64,000 nt of DNA from Listeria sp. PSOL-1 (GTDB lineage: Bacteria > Bacillota > Bacilli > Lactobacillales > Listeriaceae), in the NCBI RefSeq assembly GCF_902806445.1, contig NZ_LR760298.1, forward strand, positions 1 through 64,000, written 5' to 3'. The translations under genes were made by a program, and so were the position numbers. The number at the start of each line of letters is the position of its first letter. The stretch's first letter is position 1. Positions 33,560 through 44,193 of the stretch are shown piece by piece. The notes beneath the pieces were generated by a model that saw only the letters and a list, made by a program, of their open reading frames with translations, was not told where the DNA came from and searched no databases.

Positions 33560-35710
33560 ATGTATTTAAAAAAGCAATCTGAACAAGTGGTCATCAAAAG
33601 AGATGGTAGAAAAACGACTTTCGATTTGATTAAAATTCGTAATGCAGTAGAAGCAGCAATGAAGGAAACCGGTGTAACAGATGAGTTTTTTCTTGAAAAA
33701 ATTATCATTTCAATTGTGAATTCTTTACCAAATGAAGACCAATTAACGATTGCCGCTATCCAGCAATGTGTCGAAAATCATTTGATGAAATCAAGCTATC
33801 CCGACGTAGCTAGAAGTTACATAGAATATCGTCATGATCGTGATAAAAAGCGAAGCAATCTCACTGATCTCACAAAAAGCGTCCAAAAGTTACTCGAAAA
33901 AGACAAGACAGTCGTCAATGAAAATGCTAACAAAGATGCAACCGTTTTTAATACACAGCGCGATTTAACTGCCGGGGCGGTCGCTAAAAGCTACGCCTTA
34001 AAATATATGTTGCCTAAACATGTGGCAAATGCTCATTTAAAAGGCGATCTTCATTTCCATGACTTAGATTATAGCCCTTATCACGCGATGACCAACTGCT
34101 GTTTAATTGATGTTAAAGGTATGCTTGAAAGTGGCTTTACAATTGGAAATGCCAACGTTGAAAGTCCAAAGTCAATCCAGACTGCAACAGCTCAGATCTC
34201 TCAAATTATTGCAAATGTAGCAAGCTCGCAGTATGGCGGCTGCTCAGTTGATCGTGTGGATGAAATTTTAGCAAAATATGCGAAGTTGAACTACCAAAAA
34301 CATGAACGAGAAGCAAAAGATTGGGTGATTGTTGAAAAGCGCGAAGACTATTTAAAAAGCAAGACAAGTAAAGATATTTATGACGCCATGCAAAGCTTGG
34401 AATATGAGATTAACACGCTTTATACCAGTAATGGACAAACACCATTTGTGACGCTTGGTTTTGGCCTTGGTGAAGATTGGTTTGCACGAGAAATTCAAAA
34501 AGCGATTTTAAATGTTCGCTTAGGTGGCATTGGAAAAGACAGGCATACAGCAATTTTCCCTAAATTAGTTTTTTCTATTAAAAGAGGGACCAATTTAGAA
34601 AAACATGATCCGAATTATGATATAAAGCAATTGGCGTTAAAATGTTCTGCTAAAAGAATGTATCCTGATGTACTCAACTATGACTCATTAGTGCGTCTAA
34701 CTGGCGATTTTAAAGTACCCATGGGTTGTCGTTCATTTTTACCAGCTTGGCAGAACGAAGCAGGCGAATATATTAATGCTGGACGAAATAATTTAGGCGT
34801 CGTTACTTTAAATATTCCGCGGATAGCCATTCAAAGTGGCGGCGATAAAGTGAAATTTTGGGAAATTTTTCACGAACGGATGCAAACTGTAAAAGATGCG
34901 TTATTGTTTCGCTTAAAACGCGTAGCTGAGGCCTGTCCAGAAAATGCACCGATTCTCTACAAATACGGAGCCTTTGGTGAATATTTAGAAGACGGAGCAC
35001 CTGTTGATCAGCTTTTTAATAATAAGCGTGCTACCGTTTCAATTGGCTATATTGGTCTTTATGAGGCAGCAACCGTATTTTATGGCGGGGAATGGGAAAC
35101 AAATGCTGAAGCTAAAGCATTTACACTAGACATTACAAGTGAGTTGAAAAATTACGCTGAACTTTGGCGTGAAAAGTATGATTATTGGTTTAGCGTTTAT
35201 TCTACACCAAGCGAAAGTTTAACCGACCGTTTTAATCGCTTAGATAAAGAAAAATATGGCAGCATCAAAGATATTACCGACAAAGGTTATTATCAAAATT
35301 CATTCCATTATGATGTGCGTAAAAAAATCACGCCTTTTGAAAAAATTGATTTTGAAAAAGATTATCCTGAATATAGTTCGGGTGGATTTATTCATTATTG
35401 TGAGTATCCAAAATTAACTCATAATACAAAAGCATTAGAAGCTGTTTGGGATTATGCATATGATCGCATAGCTTATCTTGGAACGAATACGCCGATTGAC
35501 AAATGCTACGAATGCGACTTTGAGGGTGAATTTAGCCCAACGGAGGAAGGGTTTAAATGCCCCCATTGCGGTAATACGGATCCAGAAAAAGCAGATGTTG
35601 TAAAGCGTACTTGCGGCTATCTTGGCAATCCAATGAAGCGTCCGATGGTACACGGACGTCATGTTGAAATTTCGAATCGGATAAAACACATGGCGTTATC
35701 AGATGAATAA
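33560..35710 (+). CDS. nrdD: anaerobic ribonucleoside-triphosphate reductase
   Basis: Class III reductase converting NTPs to dNTPs without oxygen, using formate and a glycyl radical. The 716-residue protein has an N-terminal ATP-cone (VVIKRDGRKTTFDLIKIRNAV), a C-terminal zinc site (CYEC...CPHC, about 642-667) and the radical loop RTCGYLGNP with Gly at about residue 686. ATG 33560 follows AGGGGGAA; the upstream in-frame start at 33542 lies within the NrdR box. It overlaps nrdG by 8 nt. Confidence 0.97.
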   Translation: MYLKKQSEQVVIKRDGRKTTFDLIKIRNAVEAAMKETGVTDEFFLEKIIISIVNSLPNEDQLTIAAIQQCVENHLMKSSYPDVARSYIEYRHDRDKKRSNLTDLTKSVQKLLEKDKTVVNENANKDATVFNTQRDLTAGAVAKSYALKYMLPKHVANAHLKGDLHFHDLDYSPYHAMTNCCLIDVKGMLESGFTIGNANVESPKSIQTATAQISQIIANVASSQYGGCSVDRVDEILAKYAKLNYQKHEREAKDWVIVEKREDYLKSKTSKDIYDAMQSLEYEINTLYTSNGQTPFVTLGFGLGEDWFAREIQKAILNVRLGGIGKDRHTAIFPKLVFSIKRGTNLEKHDPNYDIKQLALKCSAKRMYPDVLNYDSLVRLTGDFKVPMGCRSFLPAWQNEAGEYINAGRNNLGVVTLNIPRIAIQSGGDKVKFWEIFHERMQTVKDALLFRLKRVAEACPENAPILYKYGAFGEYLEDGAPVDQLFNNKRATVSIGYIGLYEAATVFYGGEWETNAEAKAFTLDITSELKNYAELWREKYDYWFSVYSTPSESLTDRFNRLDKEKYGSIKDITDKGYYQNSFHYDVRKKITPFEKIDFEKDYPEYSSGGFIHYCEYPKLTHNTKALEAVWDYAYDRIAYLGTNTPIDKCYECDFEGEFSPTEEGFKCPHCGNTDPEKADVVKRTCGYLGNPMKRPMVHGRHVEISNRIKHMALSDE

Positions 35711-36254
35711 TCCCGCACCAAAAGAATGGCAATCAAGTGTACTTTCAAAGGGCTATATTGCTGATTATAAAGCGTTTAATTTTGTCGATGGTGAAGGTGT
35801 TAGATGTAGCCTTTATGTAGCAGGATGCCCGTTTCACTGTGAGGGGTGCTACAATAAAGCTGCTCAGAGTTTTAAATATGGGATGCCTTTTACACAAGGG
35901 CTTTTAACAGAAATTATGAAGGATGTTGGCCATGAAAGTGTTCAAGGGCTTACACTCCTTGGTGGGGAGCCGTTTTTAAATACAGAAACATGCCTTGCTG
36001 TTTCAAAAGAATTACGACGACTTTATGGGAATACAAAAGATATTTGGTCATGGACTGGATACACTTGGGAAGAACTATTACTTGAAACAGAAGATAAGAA
36101 AGAGTTGCTTAACCTTGTGGATGTTCTTGTAGATGGACGTTTTGAAGAAGCATCATTTGATCCCAATCTTGCTTTTCGAGGATCTAGCAATCAACGGCTA
36201 ATCGATGTGAAAAAATCACTTGCTAAAGGGGAAGTGATCCTGTACTTAACATGA
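35703..36254 (+). CDS. nrdG: NrdD-activating radical SAM protein
   Basis: A 183-residue activase that generates the NrdD glycyl radical. It has the radical-SAM cluster motif CPFHCEGC (CX3CX2C) around residues 38-45 and the GGE motif TLLGGEPFLN. It overlaps nrdD by 8 nt, so translation is coupled. Control is presumably by the NrdR-like boxes ahead of nrdD. It is followed directly by repeat copy B. Confidence 0.96.
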   Translation: MNNPAPKEWQSSVLSKGYIADYKAFNFVDGEGVRCSLYVAGCPFHCEGCYNKAAQSFKYGMPFTQGLLTEIMKDVGHESVQGLTLLGGEPFLNTETCLAVSKELRRLYGNTKDIWSWTGYTWEELLLETEDKKELLNLVDVLVDGRFEEASFDPNLAFRGSSNQRLIDVKKSLAKGEVILYLT

Positions 36255-36260
36255 CAATTT

Positions 36261-36442
36261 GACATACACAAAATAAATCGATAACAAGCGCTTGCGATTG
36301 AAGTGGTTTGCCAGACTCCTGCTTCGTTTCCGGATTCTAGCAAACTGCTTCAATACAAAAGCTCTCGCTTGATTTATCGTGTTCGAAATATACATCTACG
36401 TCAATTTTTATTAAAAAAGATAGCTGAATCGCATGATGTCCC
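36261..36442 (-). repeat. palindromic intergenic repeat, copy B
   Basis: Roughly 182 bp, in inverse orientation to copy A, starting 7 bp after the nrdG stop. It shares the outer GACATACACAAAATAAATCG end, the ACAAGCGCTTG segment, the inverted GTTTGCCAGAC...AGCAAACTGCTTC arms, and the GTTCGAAATATAC...GCTGAATCGCATGATGTC end. The 76-codon frame at 36303-36533 that runs through it is not a gene. 36443-36636 is AT-rich with nothing recognisable apart from the tRNA-Asp upstream region. Confidence 0.85.
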
Positions 36443-36636
36443 ATTTTATATAAAACAAGGATGGCATAAAAAATTATTCATGAATCAAGAGAAACTCAGA
36501 AAGGAAAATTTAAAGATAGTAAACAAAAAGTAATAAATTTCGATGTTTTATCGGAGTAAAATGAAAAAAACTATTGACGTTATTATTATTCCATGGTTTA
36601 ATAAAAAAGTGCCTTTTTAAGGCGATAAATTCTTGT

Positions 36637-36709
36637 GGTTCCGTGGTGTAGGGGTTAACATGCCTGCCTGTCACGCAGGAGATCGCGGGTTCAAATCCCG
36701 TCGGAACCG
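36637..36709 (+). tRNA. tRNA-Asp (GTC)
   Basis: Acceptor stem GGTTCCG / CGGAACC with discriminator G. The anticodon arm CCTGC-CTGTCAC-GCAGG gives anticodon GTC, and the T-arm contains GGTTCAAATCCC. CCA is not encoded. It is a single tRNA with its own downstream terminator. Confidence 0.95.
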
Positions 36710-36717
36710 TATAAATA

Positions 36718-36759
36718 AAGAGCATTGAGCACGAAAAACGTGAACGATGCTCTTTTTTT
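36718..36759 (+). terminator. tRNA-Asp terminator
   Basis: AAAGAGCAT / ATGCTCTTT hairpin with an inner CACG / CGTG stem, followed by a run of T, 8 nt after the tRNA. Confidence 0.85.
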
Positions 36760-36789
36760 CTCATATAATAATCAAAGATGCTGTAATAA

Positions 36790-36818
36790 TTCAGAAAATT
36801 TATCACTTGTGTTATAAT
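36790..36818 (+). promoter_or_regulatory. walRKHI promoter
   Basis: TTCAGA (36790-36795), N17, TATAAT (36813-36818) about 100 nt ahead of walR. The -35 is weak, the -10 is perfect. Confidence 0.55.
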
Positions 36819-36920
36819 GATATAAAATGGATGCTTAATTTTAATAACCAGTTAATAGCAGCCGCAGTTTTGATTAAGTCTAACAATAAATTAATGGGAA
36901 AAATAGGAGGATCTTAACGC

Positions 36921-37634
36921 ATGGCAGAGAAAAAAATTCTAGTAGTAGATGATGAAAAACCAATTGCAGATATTGTTAAGTTTAATTTAAACAAAGAAGG
37001 ATTTGAAGTAGTTTGCGCTTATAATGGGGATGAAGCGCTTGAATTAGTAGAAGAAGTAAAGCCGGATTTAATTTTATTAGATATTATGCTGCCAGGACGT
37101 GATGGAATAGAAGTATGTCGTGAAGTCCGCAAAAAATACGATATGCCTATTATTATGCTTACCGCAAAAGATTCTGAAATTGATAAAGTGTTAGGCCTTG
37201 AACTGGGTGCTGATGATTATGTAACCAAACCATTTAGCAATCGGGAGCTAATCGCACGTGTCAAAGCAAACTTGCGTCGACATAGTCAGATTAGTGCACA
37301 ACCTACTGAAGATGAGGAAAATAGTGAGTTGGAAATCGGCTCACTTACGATTCATCCAGATGCTTATGTCGTTTCAAAGCGTGGAGTTACAATAGAATTA
37401 ACACACCGGGAGTTCGAATTGCTACATTATTTAGCAAGACATATGGGACAAGTCATGACACGTGAGCACCTACTACAAACTGTGTGGGGCTATGATTACT
37501 ACGGAGATGTTCGTACCGTAGATGTCACTGTGCGCCGTTTACGAGAAAAAATTGAAGATAATCCAAGTCACCCAACCTGGCTCGTTACAAGGCGAGGTGT
37601 AGGGTATTATTTGCGAAATCCTGAACAGGAGTAA
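36921..37634 (+). CDS. walR: WalR (YycF) response regulator
   Basis: The essential OmpR/PhoB-type regulator of cell-wall metabolism. The 237-residue protein has a receiver domain with Asp10/Asp11, phosphoacceptor Asp54 (ILLDIMLPG) and the VTKPF lysine, then a winged-helix domain (about 130-232) ending [23 protein letters not shown] precedes the ATG. It is the first gene of walRKHI. Confidence 0.98.
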   Translation: MAEKKILVVDDEKPIADIVKFNLNKEGFEVVCAYNGDEALELVEEVKPDLILLDIMLPGRDGIEVCREVRKKYDMPIIMLTAKDSEIDKVLGLELGADDYVTKPFSNRELIARVKANLRRHSQISAQPTEDEENSELEIGSLTIHPDAYVVSKRGVTIELTHREFELLHYLARHMGQVMTREHLLQTVWGYDYYGDVRTVDVTVRRLREKIEDNPSHPTWLVTRRGVGYYLRNPEQE

Positions 37635-37643
37635 AGATAAACC

Positions 37644-39479
37644 ATGCCAAAAATGAAATTCTTCCAATCTGTGCAGTTCAGAGTTGTTATAATCTATTTG
37701 CTATTAGTGCTTGTTGCCATGCAAGTTATAGGGACTTATTTTGTCCGTGAATTGAAAGGGCAACTCGAAAAAAACTTTCAAACTTCCATTACAAATAGTA
37801 TTACTTTGCTTGATTATAATGTGCGTGAAGAAATTTTAAAAAACCGCGAAAATAGTTCACAGCTTCAAAATGATATTCGTAAATTGCTTGTTGACTATGC
37901 CCGAAATAATGGGAATTTAAGCGAAATACGAATTGTCGATAAAAAAGGAAAAATTATCGGCATATCAAATATGAATAATCAAGGCGTTGTTGGACAGAAG
38001 TCGACGAGTCAGCTTATTAGACGTTCGCTTACGCTTGGTACAATAGAAGAAAATATTTACTTGGAAGAAGGAACTGCGAACAAAAACGAGCGTGTTTGGG
38101 TTTATTCTTCCCCCATTAAAAACAAAAATGAAGTAATCGGTGTTATTTATCTCGTTGCTAAAATCGAAAGTGTTTATACGCAAGTAAACGAAATAACCAA
38201 TATTTTTGTTACAGGGACAGTGATTGCTATGTTTATTACAGCAATTCTGGGCATTCTCTTGTCACGTACAATCACGCGTCCAATAATTGATATGAAACGT
38301 CAAGCTTATGCCATGGCGCGTGGTAACTATACCCGCAAAGTCAAAGTGTACGGCTTAGATGAAATCGGTGAATTAGCACAAAGCTTTAATACATTAACAA
38401 AGCGATTACAAGAAGCCCAAGCTATGACAGAAGGAGAAAAGCGCAAATTATCCTCTGTCTTAGCTTATATGACAGATGGCGTAATTGCTACAGACCGCCG
38501 TGGAAAAGTTATTCTAATCAATACACCAGCTGAAAAAATGTTGCGTGTTCCACATGAAAGCGCAAATGGAAAATCACTTATCGACGTGCTAAATATTAGC
38601 GATAAATTCCAATTTGAAAACTTAATGGAAATGGATAAACAGTTAACACTAGATCGCAGCACAACAGAAGATCCATTGATTTTACGAGCAAATTTTTCTG
38701 TTATCCAGCGTGAAACAGGTTTTGTTAATGGTGTTATCGCTGTGTTACACGATATTACAGATCAAGAAAAAGTCGAACAAGAACGCAGAGATTTCGTTTC
38801 CAACGTTTCACATGAGTTGCGCACACCACTAACCAGCATGCACAGTTATTTAGAAGCTTTAAGCGATGGTGCTTGGCAAGATAAAGAGATTGCACCTAAG
38901 TTTTTAGAAGTAACACATAATGAAACTGAACGAATGATCCGCCTTGTTAACGATTTATTAAAACTCTCACGCATGGACGGAGGACGTGATCAACTGGATA
39001 AAAGCTTTGTCAATTTCACTGACTTTTTTAATCACATTATTGATCGTTTTGAAATGATGAAAAAAGAAAGTATCCGCTTTAAGCGTCATATTTCAAAAGA
39101 GCCAGTTATCATTGAAATTGATGAAGATAAAATTATGCAAGTTCTTGATAATATTATTTCCAATGCCAATAAATATTCACCAGATGGCGGCCAAATTGAT
39201 TTTTATCTAAAAAAATATCAAGATGAAATTGAAGTTAGCATCAGCGATCAAGGCCTTGGAATTCCCGAAGAAGATTTGGAGAAAGTTTTTGAACGTTTCT
39301 TCCGCGTGGATAAAGCACGCTCAAGGGAAATGGGTGGAACTGGTCTTGGCTTAGCCATTGCAGCTGAGGTAATTAAAGCGCACGATGGTCGTATTTGGGC
39401 TGAGCGGAACAAAGACCATGGGACCACCATTCGTTTTACACTACCATATAGTGAATTACTGGAGGATGATTGGGAATGA
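37644..39479 (+). CDS. walK: WalK (YycG) sensor histidine kinase
   Basis: A 611-residue membrane kinase partner of WalR. Transmembrane helix 1 is at about 13-34, followed by an extracellular PAS-like loop, helix 2 at about 186-207, HAMP at about 205-258 and a cytoplasmic PAS at about 265-375. The phosphorylated His390 is in SNVSHELRTPL, and the C-terminal ATPase shows the N box and DQGLGIPEEDLEKVF and GGTGLGLAIA. It follows walR by 9 nt and overlaps walH by 4 nt (ATGA). Confidence 0.98.
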   Translation: MPKMKFFQSVQFRVVIIYLLLVLVAMQVIGTYFVRELKGQLEKNFQTSITNSITLLDYNVREEILKNRENSSQLQNDIRKLLVDYARNNGNLSEIRIVDKKGKIIGISNMNNQGVVGQKSTSQLIRRSLTLGTIEENIYLEEGTANKNERVWVYSSPIKNKNEVIGVIYLVAKIESVYTQVNEITNIFVTGTVIAMFITAILGILLSRTITRPIIDMKRQAYAMARGNYTRKVKVYGLDEIGELAQSFNTLTKRLQEAQAMTEGEKRKLSSVLAYMTDGVIATDRRGKVILINTPAEKMLRVPHESANGKSLIDVLNISDKFQFENLMEMDKQLTLDRSTTEDPLILRANFSVIQRETGFVNGVIAVLHDITDQEKVEQERRDFVSNVSHELRTPLTSMHSYLEALSDGAWQDKEIAPKFLEVTHNETERMIRLVNDLLKLSRMDGGRDQLDKSFVNFTDFFNHIIDRFEMMKKESIRFKRHISKEPVIIEIDEDKIMQVLDNIISNANKYSPDGGQIDFYLKKYQDEIEVSISDQGLGIPEEDLEKVFERFFRVDKARSREMGGTGLGLAIAAEVIKAHDGRIWAERNKDHGTTIRFTLPYSELLEDDWE

Positions 39480-40792
39480 TCAAACGATCCAATTTAAGAG
39501 CCTTAGTACTAACAGCTTTAGTTATTTTAAGTGTTGTTCTTAGCTACTGGATTTGGAATGGCAAACCGAATTATGAGTCGATTGATGTTAAAGAGGTCGA
39601 AAAAGAAGCCATCGATAAAACGCGTTCAGTATCACAGGTGTTTCGCCCAATTTATCTACAAATGAACAAAGGGGATAAAAATTTTCAAGCAAGCAATTCT
39701 GAGTTTCTTAATAATTATGTTTTAAATAGCCGCAATTTTAATTTTTCAGAGCTAGTCTTATCTGGAAAAAAAACAGATAAAGAATACGATCACATTGTGC
39801 ATCAAGAAGGATCTATCGAAGTTGTATATCCTAATAGTGTGCCATTCACTATTTTTTCACAGATGTACACGATCCAAGGTAAAAATCTAGAAAACGCGTC
39901 ATTTAACCGGGTTACTTTCGATATATATTCGGGGAATACGAATCTCCATAACGTATATTTTGCTAACGATGCAGAAAATACAATTTATCAAAGTACGGTA
40001 TCTAAAAAAGATATTAGTTCACTTGAGAGTATTTTAGCTTCAGCAGATAAGAAAAATGCGCTACAACAAATGACACCCGTTGATAACGATGGCAGGCTTA
40101 TTTATTTATCTAACCGTAAGATCGAGATTGAAAGCGAAACATACATTGTTGATTTACTTGAAATAAATAGCTTCACCAAAGCTTTATTTTCTGATTCAGG
40201 TCCAATAAAAAATGAAGATAATTCCTATACAAATGGTTCCAGTAAGATTGTTTTGGATGATCGTAATAAAATACTCAGGTATATTAACCCTTCACAAGAA
40301 CAATCTTACAGTGAAAAAATTGCAAATAACAAAAAAGCAGGTTTCATTCAGGACAGTTTTAATTTCATTAATGACCATGCAGGCTGGACAAGAGACTACT
40401 ATTACTCAGGATTTGACCGTTACACGGGGACAACAAGATTTAGTTTATTTGTTAATAATCGGCAAGTCGTAAGCGAAAACGGCATGGCCAAAATTGAGGT
40501 AACTGAGGGCAAAGAAGGTATTTACAAATATACGCGACCATTCTTTAAGCTGGATTATGCTGTCCCACGCGAAAGTGGTAAAGTAGAATTACCATCTTCG
40601 CAATCTGTTTTTGAGCAGCTTAGACAAGACAGCCAAATTGACATTAAAAAAGTCAAAATGATTACGCCAGGCTATCGCATGGTATGGGCAAGTGGTAGAG
40701 ACTTGAACCGCGTTGTCGAGCTTGATCCGGTATGGCTTTACAAGTATGAAGGCGTTTGGTATCAGGTGAAAGCAAAGGCAGGTGATTCCTAA
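39476..40792 (+). CDS. walH: WalH (YycH), WalK regulator
   Basis: A 438-residue membrane-anchored extracytoplasmic protein. One N-terminal transmembrane helix (ALVLTALVILSVVLSYWIW, about 9-27) precedes a large outside domain. In B. subtilis WalH and WalI form a complex that restrains WalK. The ATG overlaps the walK stop, and the stop overlaps the walI ATG (TAATG), so the four genes form one operon. Confidence 0.95.
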   Translation: MIKRSNLRALVLTALVILSVVLSYWIWNGKPNYESIDVKEVEKEAIDKTRSVSQVFRPIYLQMNKGDKNFQASNSEFLNNYVLNSRNFNFSELVLSGKKTDKEYDHIVHQEGSIEVVYPNSVPFTIFSQMYTIQGKNLENASFNRVTFDIYSGNTNLHNVYFANDAENTIYQSTVSKKDISSLESILASADKKNALQQMTPVDNDGRLIYLSNRKIEIESETYIVDLLEINSFTKALFSDSGPIKNEDNSYTNGSSKIVLDDRNKILRYINPSQEQSYSEKIANNKKAGFIQDSFNFINDHAGWTRDYYYSGFDRYTGTTRFSLFVNNRQVVSENGMAKIEVTEGKEGIYKYTRPFFKLDYAVPRESGKVELPSSQSVFEQLRQDSQIDIKKVKMITPGYRMVWASGRDLNRVVELDPVWLYKYEGVWYQVKAKAGDS

Positions 40793-41586
40793 TGGATTGG
40801 CGAAAAGCGGAGATTATCTTTATTATTACATTCTTGGTTTTAGATATTTTCCTGGCTATTATGGTTTTTAATGAGCAACTAACCAATGATCCAGATAAAT
40901 TGTCTAAAGATACACTTCAAGATCATTTAAAATCAGATAATATCAAATATCCAGAAGGACTATCCAATGGGAAGCAAACAGGCGAGGTTTTTACAGCTAT
41001 TCAAACAACTTTCGATGATAAGAAAATCCCATCACAAGATAATCAAAAAATAACGTTAAGTACAGATAGGCAGACGTTACTTTCTGTTTTGACAAGTCCG
41101 ATCAAAGTTGAGAAAAAAGGAGAACAAAAAGAGTTAAATAAGTTTATTGAATCAAGTGTTTTCCATGGCGATGAATACAGGTTCTGGCGTTACGATAAGA
41201 AGCATAGTGAAATCATCTATAATCAAGTCATTAAAGACCAACCAGTATTTTTCGACAGCAGAGGACAAATTAAATTAAAATTAAATAAAAATAATGAAGT
41301 GATTTCTTACCGTCAAACCTTCCTTGAAGAACAAGATAACCTTGAAACAAAGAAGAATTTAGTCTCATCACTTGAGGCGCTTGAATCGGTCTATCAGCAT
41401 GGAGATTTAAAATCGGATAGTGAGGTAAAACGCAGCTATTTTGGCTATTATACAACCGTCCAATTATCAAGTGGTGATGTTTATTTCCCTGTTTGGTGCT
41501 TTGAAGTTAACTATAAAAAGACAACCAATTATTATTTAGTCAATGCTAAAGACGGACAAGTTATCAATAAGAACTTGCAAGAATAA
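40792..41586 (+). CDS. walI: WalI (YycI), WalK regulator
   Basis: A 264-residue single-pass membrane protein with N-terminal helix IIFIITFLVLDIFLAIMVF (about 7-25) and an extracytoplasmic YycI domain. It works with WalH on WalK. Translation is coupled to walH by TAATG. A strong terminator follows, so walJ is at least partly separate. Confidence 0.94.
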   Translation: MDWRKAEIIFIITFLVLDIFLAIMVFNEQLTNDPDKLSKDTLQDHLKSDNIKYPEGLSNGKQTGEVFTAIQTTFDDKKIPSQDNQKITLSTDRQTLLSVLTSPIKVEKKGEQKELNKFIESSVFHGDEYRFWRYDKKHSEIIYNQVIKDQPVFFDSRGQIKLKLNKNNEVISYRQTFLEEQDNLETKKNLVSSLEALESVYQHGDLKSDSEVKRSYFGYYTTVQLSSGDVYFPVWCFEVNYKKTTNYYLVNAKDGQVINKNLQE

Positions 41587-41592
41587 GATGTC

Positions 41593-41635
41593 AAAAAAAG
41601 ATATAAGCTAAATGATGTAGTTTATATCTTTTTTT
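41593..41635 (+). terminator. terminator after walI
   Basis: AAAAAAAGATATAAGCTA / TAGTTTATATCTTTTTTT hairpin (one wobble) between walI and walJ, with A-run and T-run flanks. Confidence 0.85.
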
Positions 41636-41699
41636 AGTGCAATATTGAATAAATAAAGGTACAATATAAATTAATAAGAAAGTGGCAAGGAGGATCAGA

Positions 41700-42530
41700 A
41701 TGTTTGCAAATAAAGCGTTAACAAAAAGTGATACTGATCAAATACAGTTTAGTATATTAGCAAGTGGTAGCTCTGGGAATGCAACGCTTGTTGAAACCGG
41801 CAACCAAAAAATTCTGATTGACTGCGGCCTAAGCGGAAAAAAAATGGAAGGCTTATTTGCGCAAATTGGTCGAAACCTTAGTGATCTTGATGCTATTTTA
41901 ATTACACATGAGCACTCTGATCATATTAAAGGTTTAGGCGTGTTAGCTCGTAAATATCAACTGCCAATTTATGCAAATCACAAAACTTGGCAAGCAATGG
42001 ATAATATCATTGGCGAAATTTCAACAGAACAAAAATTTGATTTTGAAATAGAAACCGTAAAAGCATTTGGCAATCTTCAAGTAGAATCATTTGGTGTATC
42101 GCATGATGCTGTAGAACCAATGTTTTACATATTTCATAATGGGCATAAAAAGTTTGTCATGATTACAGATACTGGTTACGTAAGCGAGCGGATGAAAGGG
42201 CAGATTAAAAATGCGGATGCCTATTTGTTTGAAAGCAACTATAATATTGAAATGTTGCGCACGGGACGTTATCCATGGAATGTTAAACGACGTATTTTAG
42301 GTGATGAGGGCCATCTATCAAATGAAGATGCTGGTTTTGCAATGAGTGAAGTAATTGGTGATAAAACAAAACGCATTTACCTGGGGCACTTAAGTAAAGA
42401 CAATAATATGAAAGATCTAGCACGTATGAGTGTAACACAGACGCTTGCAGGCGAAGGGATCATTGTCGGAGAACAAGTTGAGCTATTTGATACAGATCCA
42501 GAAATTGCAACGAATTTATTTGCCATTTAA
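41700..42530 (+). CDS. walJ: WalJ (YycJ) metallo-beta-lactamase fold hydrolase
   Basis: A 276-residue metallo-hydrolase with the HxHxDH motif [10 protein letters not shown] and a lone Ser/Gly-rich [10 protein letters not shown] start. WalJ is reported as a dsDNA 5'-exonuclease linked to cell-division control. AAGGAGG lies 7 nt before ATG 41700; the frame is open 18 nt further upstream. It lies in the usual position between walI and htrA but behind a terminator. Confidence 0.93.
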   Translation: MFANKALTKSDTDQIQFSILASGSSGNATLVETGNQKILIDCGLSGKKMEGLFAQIGRNLSDLDAILITHEHSDHIKGLGVLARKYQLPIYANHKTWQAMDNIIGEISTEQKFDFEIETVKAFGNLQVESFGVSHDAVEPMFYIFHNGHKKFVMITDTGYVSERMKGQIKNADAYLFESNYNIEMLRTGRYPWNVKRRILGDEGHLSNEDAGFAMSEVIGDKTKRIYLGHLSKDNNMKDLARMSVTQTLAGEGIIVGEQVELFDTDPEIATNLFAI

Positions 42531-42654
42531 AGTGCGGATCTGAGGGAAATAATTATTTTTCAACATAAACTTTTAAAAGTTTTTCATTATTTTTTCATAT
42601 TTACCTTGTACAATAAAATTAGAAATGATAACTGACATAGGAAGGGATGACGTA

Positions 42655-44190
42655 ATGAGTAACGAAAATAATGAGTTTGAGTCAAATGAAAAGCCAAATC
42701 AGTTGAATTCTGAGCCAAAAAAGAGTTATACAGGGCAACAAATTGACGCTATGCATGAGGCGGCGGACAGCAATCAAACAGCACCAATTGCTGAAGGAGT
42801 AACGCCAGCAGGAGAACCATTTATGGGAGCAACAGCAGAACAGGCCAAAGCAAGTGCAACAAATGCTTTTTTCGATCAAGCAGCAAATAAACAACCAGAA
42901 GAAACACATACTAGTGGTAATGATATACCGCCAATTCCACCAACACGTTCAAGCGGTAATGGGGGAATTCCACCAAAGAAACCAAACCGCAATAAAAATT
43001 TCCTTGGCTACTTTTTAACTGGAATTTTAGGAGTTATTGTTGGTGCACTTATTGTCTTTTTAGCCGTAGGAAATTTAAATAATGGGAACGCAAATGGTGT
43101 TGTTGGTAACAATAATTCAATAACACCAACAAAAACAACAAAAGTAAGTTATGATAATACAACAGATACAACCAAGGCACTTGGTAAGGTCCAAAGCGCT
43201 GTAGTCAGCGTATTAAACTATCAGCAATCAGATTCACTTAATAATGATCCTTTTGGTAGTGGCGGAGAGTCTCCTTCGAATAAGTCTTCTGAAAAACAAG
43301 CCTCATCTGGATCCGGCGTCGTCTATAAAAAAGCAAACGGAAAAGCTTATGTTGTAACAAATAATCATGTTGTCAGCGGAGCAAACAAATTAGAAGTTAC
43401 TTTTTCAAATGGGAAAAAATCAACAGCTAAGTTAGTCGGAACGGATCAATGGAATGATTTAGCTGTGCTTGAAATTAGCGATAAGAATGTAACAAAAGTA
43501 GCTGAATTTGGCAACTCAGACACACTTAAAGTTGGCGAAAAGGCAATTGCGATCGGAAGTCCACTTGGCACTGAATTTTCTGGATCAGTGACAGAAGGAA
43601 TTATTTCAGGTTTAAATCGTGCTGTTCCAGTAGATGTGAATGGCGATGGAACGAACGATTGGGAAGCAGAAGTTATCCAAACGGACGCTGCAATTAACCC
43701 AGGGAATAGCGGCGGTGCTTTAGTTAACCTAGAAGGCCAAGTTATTGGTATTAACTCAATGAAAATTGCGACAAGCAACGTTGAAGGAATTGGTTTTTCG
43801 ATTCCGATTAACTCGGTTGAGCCAATCATTCAACAATTAGAACAAAAAGGTGAAGTCGAACGCCCAGCACTTGGCGTAACTTTACGTGATGTCGATACGA
43901 TCCCTGATGCACAACAACATGATACTTTGAAATTACCGGAAAAAGTAAATTATGGTGCATTAGTTCAAACCGTGTCAAACAACTCTTCCGCATCAAAAGC
44001 AGGCTTAAAACAATATGATGTTATTGTTGAAATGAATGGTAAGAAAGTGAACAATTCAATGTCGTTACGTAAAGTGCTTTATAGCAGCGGCCTAAAGATT
44101 GGCGATAAAGTAGACATTAAATATTATCGCGACGGTAAGCTAAAAACCACAACCCTTACATTAGAAAAAGCACAGACAGTTCAGCAATAA
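42655..44190 (+). CDS. htrA: HtrA/DegP-type serine protease
   Basis: A 511-residue membrane-anchored surface protease and chaperone for misfolded exported proteins. A disordered, Asn/Gln/Pro-rich cytoplasmic N-terminus (1-115) is followed by one transmembrane helix (about 117-138) and an S1C protease domain with His238 (TNNHVV), Asp268 (WNDLAVLE) and Ser352 (NPGNSGGAL). One PDZ domain lies at about 405-505. ATG 42655 follows AAGGGATG. In L. monocytogenes rlmH follows at once, whereas here five kilobases intervene. Confidence 0.96.
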   Translation: MSNENNEFESNEKPNQLNSEPKKSYTGQQIDAMHEAADSNQTAPIAEGVTPAGEPFMGATAEQAKASATNAFFDQAANKQPEETHTSGNDIPPIPPTRSSGNGGIPPKKPNRNKNFLGYFLTGILGVIVGALIVFLAVGNLNNGNANGVVGNNNSITPTKTTKVSYDNTTDTTKALGKVQSAVVSVLNYQQSDSLNNDPFGSGGESPSNKSSEKQASSGSGVVYKKANGKAYVVTNNHVVSGANKLEVTFSNGKKSTAKLVGTDQWNDLAVLEISDKNVTKVAEFGNSDTLKVGEKAIAIGSPLGTEFSGSVTEGIISGLNRAVPVDVNGDGTNDWEAEVIQTDAAINPGNSGGALVNLEGQVIGINSMKIATSNVEGIGFSIPINSVEPIIQQLEQKGEVERPALGVTLRDVDTIPDAQQHDTLKLPEKVNYGALVQTVSNNSSASKAGLKQYDVIVEMNGKKVNNSMSLRKVLYSSGLKIGDKVDIKYYRDGKLKTTTLTLEKAQTVQQ

Positions 44191-44193
44191 TAA

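Noticed and set aside
36303..36533. A 76-codon frame after nrdG
   Set aside because: It runs through the palindromic repeat copy B and AT-rich DNA, has no ribosome site and resembles nothing known.
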